A DNA stretch of 64,000 nt from Dactylellina haptotyla (lineage: Eukaryota; Ascomycota; Orbiliomycetes; Orbiliales; Orbiliaceae), in NCBI GenBank assembly GCA_031310005.1, contig CM062387.1, forward strand, positions 124,001-188,000, read 5' to 3'. Made by a program: the position numbers and the translations under genes. This document shows positions 12,333 through 22,090 of the stretch, piece after piece (the stretch's first letter is position 1; every line of letters begins with the position of its first letter). The notes beneath the pieces were generated by a model. It was not told the origin of the DNA and did not search any database. It saw nothing but the letters and a program-made list of their open reading frames with translations.

Positions 12333-14675
12333 CTAATGCCATTCAGATGGGCCAAAACGTCCGAAATCTCCGACGGACTTCTGTATCGCAGTACCCCGAA
12401 AATCCATAGTAGTCTCAACGACGTTATTGCCCCACCAACTGGGGGCTTTGGTATGGGTTAAGGATAGCGTGAGAAAAATGATGAAGGTACAGAGCGCGAG
12501 ACCAACATCCAAGCCTGCGGACAAAAGATAATTGTAGTTTGCCCACCAACCGAAAAATCTCTTACGGATGTGATAATTGAAGACGAAGCCGACAATTCCC
12601 CACGCAAAATAATTGAGAGGGGTAGCTGGCAAGCTTGACCCGGTGAAAATGATTGGCCAGCAGACACGGTGAAAGAAGCTTTTAGGGAATCGGCGGTGGA
12701 GACAATAGAATATAATGGGGACGGCAGCGCCAATAAGGAAAAACCACATCAGCCCAGAATAAATCCGCCCAGAACCGAAAATTCTTTCTGGCCCAATAGC
12801 GCCCCAAATTATGGAGGCGTTAAAGAACATACTCGCATTTGGGCAGGTGAATTGATTCACGGCGTCTTTTGTACACAGACCTTCAATAGCACCGAGGGCC
12901 CAATACATAACCACAACTTGGAGAACCGAGGTCCACACAGCAGCGGTAACCTGAGCCCAAAACATGGGTCGTGGGGGTATTTTCATATAATGACCGAGTT
13001 TGAGGTCCTCAGTAAAGCTATTTGCCCGACTCACAGTAAGGGTACTGAAAGTCTTGAAGATCATCGTGGCAGTTGGGCGACCCGGCAGCATATAACCAAT
13101 GATAAGCTCTGAGATAACGTTCAAGCTGATTGGTATGCCGGTGGTGGCCTGGATGATACCAACTGGGATGAGATATGCGGCAGCGAGAATGATGGATATG
13201 ATGAATGCCCACCACTTGAGGCCTGTGTCATATGCTAGAACAGAAGCAAATGCCATAGCTAACATAATGAGAAACAGAACAACATACCACCATTCGGGCG
13301 AGTCTTTGTATTTTTTCATCAGCTTCATATGAATATCGTCTTCTTGGTTTCTAGCTTGCTTCATTCGTTCCCAAGTATCTTTGCCATGATATAGAATAAC
13401 ATGGACGATTGTGGCTGTGATAGCAGCAAATGCGAGGCCATAACCTAAAACGAATGTTGTAGATAGGAAGAGCGGCGAATAAGACTCATATTTGCTTACA
13501 TCAAGGCGGTGGTGCTCGTCGAGGATCCTAGAAATATTATACTGTTTACCAGTGTTATCGAGGGTTTCGTACCCAGTAATTGGGACATACGCAGAATACC
13601 AAGCGTTGTTGCTGCCGTAGTGAACGGCAGCCGTGGTGACGATACCGAAGATAAAGGTTCCAAACAAAACATTGGCGATAGTCTGCACTGGCGGGATGAG
13701 TGGAGAGCCGAGGTAACTTGCAACTTGAGCCCAATCGAGAGTAATCGGAATGAGGGAGAGACCATTTTTCCCGCCAAATAGTTGATTGACAATTACGTTG
13801 TTAGGGGCAAGGAAGGTAGGAAACGCAAAGATACTTAATGCTTTGAACAACCATCCAGGAATCCAGTACCAGCAGAAACTGCCGATGAGAACGTACAAAA
13901 AAAATCTCTGCCTCGAGATACTCCAGCCGTTTGCTTCAACAACTTTGGAGCGGTCGTGCAAGGTGTAGAGAAGTGTGGTACTCACCAAGTTTCCCGGCCA
14001 AATCATGGCGGCTGGCCAGACCAAAAACCGGCGACATAGTCCAGCAAGACCAAAACCTAGGCACTGAGCCGAAAGCGTTAAGAGTATAGCAAAGCCCCAG
14101 CCAAAATCAAACTTATACCGTGTGATTTGGGCCAAGAGGATGTCTGTCGAATAAGCTGTGCCTCCACCAACATTGACCATGGCGACAACAATAACATGCT
14201 CTTTCCTGTTGAAGGGTCCTGGCACAAGTGACCACTCATGACCAAATACTTTGAAAATCCTCTTTGGCATGATAAAGTCCCAGCCACGACCCATTGGATA
14301 AGCAAGCACCAGAGCAACAAAGGGACCAATAACAATGGGTGGCGCACGCATAGAAAATACAGTGTTGAAAGCTGAGACGATAGTTACGAGGAACAACCCG
14401 ATAGCCCATGCACGAATGGTATTGCAGGGAATATCTTCATCGTAATTCCTCACGGCGGCACGCACCTCACTGTACGGAGAATCGTCTTCGCTGGTCTCTA
14501 GAGCTGCCTGTTCTTTCTCCACGTCAGTGTTTGTTGTATCCGAGGCTTCAAGCTTCTCGAATTCTAGGTCCAGATCAACTGAGTATATGCTACTCTCTTT
14601 GAAGTTAGATTTTTCGGTGGAATTAGCCGCATCTTTTGATCGATGCCTAATCCAATTTCTCGTTTTTTGAAGCAT
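12333..14675 (-). CDS. OPT-family oligopeptide transporter, 780 aa
   Basis: Proton-coupled uptake of small peptides across the plasma membrane. One uninterrupted exon; the ATG at 14675 begins an acidic cytosolic N-terminus of about 90 residues followed by many hydrophobic helices. The diagnostic OPT motifs are present: PGPFNRKEH near residue 150 followed by VNVGGGTAYSTDI, and KLGHYMKIPPRPMFWAQ in the C-terminal half. Length matches fungal OPT proteins (about 750-900 aa). It could carry small peptides, glutathione or siderophore-like peptides; substrate cannot be told from sequence. No cluster partner is adjacent: the neighbours are the four-helix membrane protein (convergent) and a 3.5-kb empty stretch. 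Confidence 0.95.
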   Translation of the reverse strand: MLQKTRNWIRHRSKDAANSTEKSNFKESSIYSVDLDLEFEKLEASDTTNTDVEKEQAALETSEDDSPYSEVRAAVRNYDEDIPCNTIRAWAIGLFLVTIVSAFNTVFSMRAPPIVIGPFVALVLAYPMGRGWDFIMPKRIFKVFGHEWSLVPGPFNRKEHVIVVAMVNVGGGTAYSTDILLAQITRYKFDFGWGFAILLTLSAQCLGFGLAGLCRRFLVWPAAMIWPGNLVSTTLLYTLHDRSKVVEANGWSISRQRFFLYVLIGSFCWYWIPGWLFKALSIFAFPTFLAPNNVIVNQLFGGKNGLSLIPITLDWAQVASYLGSPLIPPVQTIANVLFGTFIFGIVTTAAVHYGSNNAWYSAYVPITGYETLDNTGKQYNISRILDEHHRLDVSKYESYSPLFLSTTFVLGYGLAFAAITATIVHVILYHGKDTWERMKQARNQEDDIHMKLMKKYKDSPEWWYVVLFLIMLAMAFASVLAYDTGLKWWAFIISIILAAAYLIPVGIIQATTGIPISLNVISELIIGYMLPGRPTATMIFKTFSTLTVSRANSFTEDLKLGHYMKIPPRPMFWAQVTAAVWTSVLQVVVMYWALGAIEGLCTKDAVNQFTCPNASMFFNASIIWGAIGPERIFGSGRIYSGLMWFFLIGAAVPIIFYCLHRRFPKSFFHRVCWPIIFTGSSLPATPLNYFAWGIVGFVFNYHIRKRFFGWWANYNYLLSAGLDVGLALCTFIIFLTLSLTHTKAPSWWGNNVVETTMDFRGTAIQKSVGDFGRFGPSEWH

Positions 14676-17600
14676 CGCGGTGATTATTCGAGCGTAAAAT
14701 AGGTCTTCATAAATGAAAAGCGGGTTATTTCGTATAAATTTATTGACGATAGTGTAGCGAATGGGAATACAGCGCTCAAATCAACGCGAATACATGAATT
14801 AGAAAATTAAAAGTTAAATAGTCTCGAGTCCAGATGCCAGCGGCTGGAACTTTGAAAATGAAAGTAAGAATAGATGTGAAAAGGGTTATTTTGGTATGAA
14901 TAGACTAGCTATCATATTATCGGAGGTGGAATTGTTGTCGGATGTTAAAATGAGCAGTGATTTGGTAGGAGAACGACTATTAATACACTTAGTAACATTT
15001 TATGCTCATAGAACATTCCGTCGAATATTGAACGATTCGTTTCACGTTGTTAGCTAACGCTGCCGTTTCAAGGATGTGTTTTGGTAATCGACGAAACATC
15101 ATCCGGCATGAAACGAAGAGTAACCGATCATTTTCAGGTATTACAACCATCTCTACCACATAACGATATAGTTTCGCCATAAATTGAGGCTGCACACTCC
15201 GCAGTAATAATTCTCTAGGCAACTTTTAGATAGGAATTTTAAATAGGAAATTTAATCATATAATGTATTAAAGATGTTATTTAGCGGGCGACTGGTCTAG
15301 CATCTCACACCGAAAATCATTGTGGCAACACGCAACACGCCTGATAACATATAAAACATGTATTTTAAATAATCATTTTGCAAATGACGAAGAAAGAAGA
15401 AGAGATGAGAAAATAGTGAAGTCTATTAGTATAGATTTAATCAAGTGGACTTAGCTTAGAAGAGATACGAAGATTGTTAATCTCAGAGTTAGGAATTTGA
15501 GTGTCTGATCATGAAGGAAGTTGTTAGCGAAAAAGGGAGAGGTCGTTTCGTGCGTTGTAAAGGCACGACGATTATTTGTGTAGCGGCCTTTAGGATCTTT
15601 CTTTCGTAATGATAATAGTTAAGTAAGGATATATATCCAAGTAGAAAAAATCTGGTCCCGAGTTAGAAGAAAAATTTTGGCCGATTTTGTTTGTCAAATC
15701 TTCTCCATGGAAACTGAGATCCGCAATGAGTCCTACTCTGACCGGAGGCTCTTGGGATGGGGCCAGAGGCGTTTCGAGCCCGATCTAATTGGGTGTCCAT
15801 ATCGGCTTCCAGAACCTAAACTAGAATCGAGGTATGGGACGAGGTATGGGACAGGTTGTATCGACTGACCCCTGCAGCCCTGGTGCGACTTGGAAACCCT
15901 CCAGATCGAGCTGCAAGTCCCAGTGTAAATTTGACAAGTAGGTTGAATATTTCGAGTGCACAATAACGCGCAAACTGTTTATTAATTTCAGATCCTTCTT
16001 AAGGTGCATTCTTGCGCGAGCGACGGAAGAATCGAATCGGCAACAAATTATCCGTCTGGATACAGGTCTTGGTGCTGAGATCACGACAAGACCTACGACA
16101 ACGCCAACCCAGAAAGCTTGTTATGCCCTGCTTATTGCAAGCAAAAGTGAAAACTGGGACTCGGGGAGGTCTTACCGGGATATGGATTGTATGGCCCAAA
16201 AAACTCGGAACTTCTCCTTAAATGTTCAACTGAATCATTAATATTTGAGAACAAAGAGTATCGACGCGAAGTAAATACTAGAAATTAGCATACATCATTT
16301 TCAGCGGATCACCGTCTGTGCATCTCTCATTCGCAACCGCTGGAACACCTCGATCGAGTATCGTAGATCGGACAACTCGAACATTATTCCGACCTGTAGC
16401 GTGTTACAAGGCGGAGAGCCTCCCTTGTCTCGCAAAGCCAGATGCCGTACTGGTCCACAGGCCTCCCAGAGGAGAACAAATCAACACTATATTTTTGTTT
16501 GCCAACGCGTTTGTTGGTGTCGGAAATGCATACGACCAGCACGGTCCACCTTGCACGTTCCTTTGTTGACAGGCATTTTACCGAAAGGGATCGCCTTCCC
16601 GTTCCGCTGACATGGAGTGGCGGTTTGGTGCGTGAGGAATACGAGATAGGTGCAGTCATTACATAACAGCGATCGAAGCTACTATCGAGGAACAGATGCC
16701 AATCACATCGGCCACACCTCGTATCTCATATCGATATATCCTTCAGATCCCTGAATACCCGGTCCCGCGAACCTCTCCCCGCAGATACGCATATGCATAG
16801 TACTGCTCTTTCCCTATGCCTTCGCTCTCAGCTCATCTCCTTTCATTTCCCCACCCATTCTCTAAGGATATGACCCCCTCGAAATGCGTCTGGATACTCA
16901 TCGGCATATTTATTTTCCAGTGCTGGGATGAGCTGTGCCAATGACGAGGCACAGGCTGTTCAAAATCACCGGCAGAATTGGCAAGGCTTAGAAACGGATG
17001 TTGGTAACACAAGACTCGGAGTTTTTCTTGTACAAATTTACGAACAACTTAGCGGTTATTCTACGCCAATTTTTTTTTTGTTTCTCGATCGAAATCTGCA
17101 AAAGGTGGACAAGTATACTGGTTGAGTTCTCTTGACTTGGTTGTAGCTGCATCCCTTGGCGTCTGCATAACGTTGTGGACGTTACTACAGAGATCCTGCA
17201 ATAGTCTACGAATGTTTTTTGAGATGAACCGACTAGCCTTGGCTAATTGGGTTTCTAGATTTACCTAAAGTGCTAAGATAACAGGTATCTAGGTAGTCCG
17301 GGCTCCTGGAATTAAAGAAAGGCGTGGAACGGATCTAGTAAAGTTCTCTTGCTCGTGGCATCAACGAGTTGGGCCATAATAGGATTGATTGGGGGGCTCT
17401 GCATATGCACATGTACGCATGGGCCACCTCCCCAAAAGTCGCCCTACCGCGGGGACCAGAAACTGGTCCTATATTTATTAATTCTTGGGACTATAAAACC
17501 CGGAAAAATACAACATCCTTGTGAAGATCATATACGGTGATACTGTACTATATCCAGGATATCTTATTCCTACCATCTTTTTGTACACCCCACGTTATGA

Positions 17601-18240
17601 CAGATATATCTAGAACAAGGCAGTGACCTATCACACTTATAGTTTTCCCGAGGAATCGGGGGTATGTATTCAATCGACGCTTAGAAAGTGTAAGCGTGGA
17701 GGTAAACGCTAAAGATCAAATCTTGAACTATAACTCTCAAGTTTAATATGACAATTATAGCTGGTCGTTCCAAACGTAAACAAAGCCGGACATACATTTA
17801 AGGTATCAAAAGGATTACCTTTGGAAATGCCAAGCCAAGTTATGAGCTACAATATTGATATATCCGGCTTACTCCGTCAGCCTGAAAAGAAAGTGAAGCG
17901 CTCGAGCATATCTAACATCTGGTAATTGCGTATACTGTCCGGCCGCACCCATCTTCGCTTTGTGGGCCTTGTAATTGGCCAAATTGCAAATATATGATCG
18001 AGAGTTATAGGGCACATACCTCAACTCTGGCGCAGCTCGTATTGGTTTTAACATCTCCTTACTTTAGAATACGGAATTACGAAGTGGGGGTTCGACTTCG
18101 GATGTTCTTCGCAGTTATTTACTTTTGAAATCAGATATCTTCGGTTTCAACGCGGCGGAATTGCGGATATTTTGATGTGAAGATGGCTGACTCAAAAAAA
18201 AGAAGGCCCGTAGACTGGATCACTTGCTTCTGATTTTGAA
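14676..18240. other. No gene recognised (3.6 kb)
   Basis: The first few hundred bases should be the OPT promoter. A minus-strand frame at 14989-15222 (about 77 codons) reads plausibly protein-like but lacks homology I can name and has no start other than an internal ATG. A 12-bp tandem duplication sits at 15829-15852. Frames at 16318-16666 overlap on both strands and are not supported. Confidence 0.45.
15829..15852 (+). repeat. Short tandem duplication, 12 bp x 2
   Basis: GAGGTATGGGAC occurs twice head to tail with no mismatch. It is non-coding and probably a replication-slippage product. Confidence 0.7.
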
Positions 18241-18248
18241 TATAAAAA
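18241..18248 (+). promoter_or_regulatory. TATA box of the con-13-like gene
   Basis: TATAAAAA, 142 bp before the start codon at 18383. Confidence 0.55.
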
Positions 18249-18382
18249 GGGCGGTATTTCGCCCAGTATCTGATCCAAACCATCAAACATCGCGGCTTTC
18301 AAGTAAATCATCTACCAATTATTCTGAAACCTATACAAAACTATATAATTTTATAACCTTTCATATCTTGAAAATCTCCAAG

Positions 18383-19504
18383 ATGAGCAAGCTCTTCAAA
18401 AATATATTCACCTTTCTCCTTGCTGTAGGAAATACCTATGCGCAGCTTCCACGCCCACTTGTGAACTATCCACTTGGTCTTAGTCCCGTCTTCGATCAAG
18501 GGTTTTTTTCAGGAACCGCATCTCCACCGTATACCGTCCAGCAGTGGGCACCAGGCAAAGCACCTCAAGCATGTGTTAACGAACTTGCCTGGAACAACTG
18601 TATTTCTGGCCGCGCTGTGGTTTACAATATTACTTATAACGATGTAAGTTTTCAAATTCTTATTACCGCTTAACAAATATTCTAACGGGCGACTCCTCTA
18701 GTGCAATAAGCCTTGGGTTATGTGTCGCTGTGAGAATGCGGACTTAAGCATCAACCAGATGGCTGATTTTTTCGGACGTATGCCAGTGCATCTTCGTAGC
18801 GTGGTGCGCCATGTCATGGCCACCCATCAAGATGGATGTAGTGCTTATGCCATTACTGGTCCCGATGATGGTGATATTGTCATGCAAGGCAATTGCAACA
18901 CCCAATCAATTTGGCTTCACGAGACGTGAGTTGTAGCACAGTGGTGAACATTTCGGTTGATAATCACTAATTTGATAATAGCGGACACCAGCTCGATGCT
19001 CGGGGCCTTGGGACTGGCGTTGGGTTTAGTAGTACGTCTGCTTTGAATCTTACAGAACATGCGCTTGCTAACTTTTTGGAATTCGAATAGCATCTCAAAT
19101 CTTCACTGACGCCTTGTGGAATGACACATGCGTTGCAGACGATTATGGAAACACTGGTAAGTTCTTCTGCATTATCGCCCCTATGGTCGTCACCATGCTA
19201 ATATGCTCCTGCGATAGCTCCTTGGGAAGAATTTGCTCAAATGACTGTTGTTTCACAATCCCATGCCATCTATGGTTATATTCAACAGCAACAGTATCCC
19301 GGATGCTTTGATTATCAACTGGCCGCTCTTGAAAATGCTTTCAAGTTGAGCTATTTGACATACAGAGGAACATGCACCACCAGAATCCCACCCACTCCAC
19401 CTGTCAATGCTGTGTGGAAGCGTGGTGTTTCTCGCCGAGGTGTCAAGAGAGTCGGGCCGTGCAAGTTTGATAATTTGGTCACCACCCACGCCCATAAACA
19501 TTAA
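18383..19504 (+). CDS. Con-13-like secreted protein with HExxH (putative metallopeptidase), 295 aa
   Basis: Five exons: 18383-18643, 18702-18925, 18982-19031, 19091-19156 and 19218-19504. All four introns are 54-61 bp with GT...AG ends, and frame is kept through every junction. The product starts with a signal peptide (about 1-20, ending NTYA). It resembles the fungal family named for Neurospora conidiation-specific protein 13: the stretch WVMCRCENADLSI...FGRMPVHLRS is the part I recognise. Residues WLHETGHQLD form a HExxH zinc-binding motif, and about 40 residues on, DDYGNTAPWEEFAQ offers a glutamate as third ligand, the arrangement of gluzincin peptidases. Exon 2 ends inside the motif (HET|GH). 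Cysteines are plentiful, as expected outside the cell. The family name comes from expression, not biochemistry; peptidase activity is my inference. Confidence 0.88.
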
Positions 19505-20066
19505 ACTTTACTATGTAGATGGGCTGGTACGGGGAGTGATATTAAAAACCAAAAGATTTGTAACGGGTTGGAATATTGGGTTTTCTTGAGCTATAACGAT
19601 GTACCTTTTTTAATATCATGTAATGCGCAACCAATCTTGATTAGTAACGCTATAACCTTTGGGATATTCTTTGATAGTCTGATTTAATACATATTTTTTT
19701 AACGCGCAAATATATAACTTCTTGAATTTCATCTCAAATACTCGACCCAACCGGGCACCGGCAAATTAACGTGGGAAGTGCGTATTTTCCCGTGCAGCCT
19801 CGGCCGTGCGGAGCCTCAACGCGGAAGGATGGCGGGAGGGCCGAAGGTGTTGTTTGCGTGGTATTTTCGGGGGCTCCCAACAAAACGGCCGTCTTCGCCG
19901 ACGTCACCGAAACTGCACTGCACTTTTGAGCTCGTCGTGTCCACACGCTCGCTTCGTCGTCCTGTCCCCCAGCCGATGACCTCGTAGCCCCACGGTCCAC
20001 GCATCACCGACCCAGCGATAACGATAATCTAGCAGGAAGCCCTCAATATATCCCGAGAGCCGCAAC
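19505..20066. other. Intergenic region before sec12
   Basis: Holds the con-13-like 3' UTR and the Sec12 promoter. The half nearer sec12 is G+C rich with no clear TATA box, which suits a constitutively expressed gene. Confidence 0.5.
19900..19906 (-). promoter_or_regulatory. CRE/UPRE-like TGACGTC upstream of sec12
   Basis: TGACGTC on the minus strand, about 160 bp before the Sec12 start codon. It matches the core of bZIP sites (CRE, and part of the unfolded-protein-response element bound by Hac1). One seven-base match is weak evidence; Sec12 being a secretory-pathway gene makes it reasonable. Confidence 0.25.
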
Positions 20067-21702
20067 ATGGCGGCCCCGAATACCTCTAAACTCACCCTCA
20101 AGTACCCTCTCTTCTGTGCCGAATACCTCGATGAGAAGACGTTGCTCATCGCAGGCGGGGGAGGGGAATCACGAAGCGGAGTAGAAAACGGCATCGTACG
20201 GACCCCACGATACTCGAATCTAGTACTTTTCCTTTGTGGTATGCAAACTAACAGTCTGCAACTAGCAACTTATCGATACCTCTGCCGAAACCCTCACCGT
20301 CAAGTCGAGCCTGCTCCTTCCACGAAACGAAGATGCAGTGATGTCCTGCGCCATTCTCCCCTCCAGACAAGCAGTTCTCGCCGGTATCAACCAAACCACG
20401 TCCACGTTACAATCCGGAACTAACACTCACTTCCGTACGTTCCAAATCTCTGACGAAACACCTGAAGTAAAAGAAATCTCAGCGCGGGAGTACTTCCGTC
20501 CGAAGGCCTGGGACGATGTCTATCAGCGTGTCACAAAATCTTCGCCGTCCGGAAGATACGCTGCGATCGCATCGTCAGTTCCCTTGGTGCGTGGCGAAGG
20601 TACATACGGTGGAGAAGTTGTAGTGTTATCCGTGGACGAGAAAGGGTTCGCTGTGCTCATCGACCGGGTGGTCAACGAGTCTGAGATAGTTGACGTCGAT
20701 ATCATCCCCGCTACGGATAGCGACGAGATCAGTAAGAAGGTGGAATACGTGGCATATTCGACGCCGTCGAGCGTCTACATAAGGAAGATCACACCTAGTG
20801 GGTTGGAGGCAGAGAAGCTAGTTTACACATTACCTGGAGCACCGAAGGCTGGCTCGTCGAGTCGGACGAAGCCGCAAATCCGGAGTGTCAAGCTGCTCTC
20901 GCCGACCTTGTTTTTGCTACTCATCAACCTTCCATATAGATCTGGTGTTGAGTTGCAGCTTGTGTCGGTGCCGCTAGGGAACCAGTCGTCTGTGCTAGAG
21001 TCACATAAATACCACCCTCCGTCAGCGTTCCGTGCTGGTATTTCGGCAGCGACCGCAATGGATGTCCTCGTATTACCTGAAAATTCCATGTCGGCAGATT
21101 CATCGTCCCAGCAGGTTGCTCTCGGCATCGCATCGGCCGATCTCTCTGTTATTGTTACAATCCTTGATGTGTCGTGGGCGATAGCGGGAGACAAGAAAAA
21201 GGTTCATGATGCTAAATTCCGGCATTTTAAGCAGCTGCCAACTGCGCACTTCTTCCCAGCGACAAAGGTCGCGTTTTCCCCGTTACCGGCGGATAAGACG
21301 AAGAAAGAGCTACAACTGGCGTCCGTATCCGCTTCTAATACCCTAGTTGTCAACCGCTTTACAATGACCGACGATAAACACCTGTCGCGGTCATCCGGTT
21401 TCAGAGACACACTTCCAATTTTGTTGTTTTCGCTCATTTTTATCGCGTTGTTGGCTGTTGGTTTACAATTGGTGTTTGAGCACAGAGGGAATCTCCCAAA
21501 GTTTGATATCATGGAAGTATGGGAGGATGTCGTGGAGACGGTCAAAGGGAGCGCGAAATTGGGAGAGCAAGAGCTGCACCGGATCGAGAAGATGGGGAAG
21601 AAATTGAAGCAAGAATTGGAGGGTGCTGGGAGGGGAGTCAGGGAGGGGTTAAAGAAGGAGGTAGTACAAGGCGTTTTAGAAGGAGTTATTGGTATGGGTT
21701 AA
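20067..21702 (+). CDS. sec12: Sec12-type guanine-nucleotide exchange factor for Sar1, 521 aa
   Basis: ER membrane protein that loads Sar1 with GTP and so starts COPII coat assembly. Two exons, 20067-20195 and 20266-21702; the 70-bp intron keeps phase 0 and restores a continuous first blade. The cytosolic N-terminal part is a degenerate WD40 propeller; its opening GGGGESRSGVENGI followed by LIDTSAETLTVKSSLLLPRN is typical of Sec12/PREB proteins. One transmembrane segment lies at about residues 424-446 (TLPILLFSLIFIALLAVGLQ), followed by a lumenal tail of about 75 residues that is amphipathic and Lys/Glu rich. This single-anchor type II layout and the length fit filamentous fungal Sec12. Convergent with the SH3-ankyrin gene. 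Confidence 0.9.
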
Positions 21703-22090
21703 AATATTCCACCGCGTAAATTAGTTTTCTACTTGATTGGGGCTCAATATACTGTTTTATTTGATTTATTATTGTAGCTATTATTGTAAAGGGGTTTAAA
21801 TATTAGTAGAGGCTAGCTTCTTGCTGGGAAGTATGAAAGTCCTAGTTTGTTGATCCGGCTATCTATAAACACGAAATGGACCCACCCACATAAGAACTTG
21901 ATATGTATTATAAGTAAAAGGTTGTAGAAATACAAGAACCGAGAGTAATTAAGCCTTAGTCGACGGCTATAGGTCCAAAAATACGCTGCTTATACGTTGC
22001 CCTTGAATCCCTCTCTGTCTGGAGATATTGTTCTATAATCACGGAACGTCTGGTTCGAGGCAACTGGCAAATTGTGAAAGAACCAGACTT
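21703..22090. other. Short convergent intergenic region
   Basis: 388 bp between the ends of sec12 (+) and the SH3-ankyrin gene (-). A+T rich, 3' UTR sequence only. Confidence 0.5.

Noticed and set aside
14989-15222. 77-codon minus-strand frame upstream of the OPT gene
   Set aside because: Reads plausibly (MAKLYRYVVEMVVIPENDR) but there is no homology I can name and no flanking exon; too short to call.
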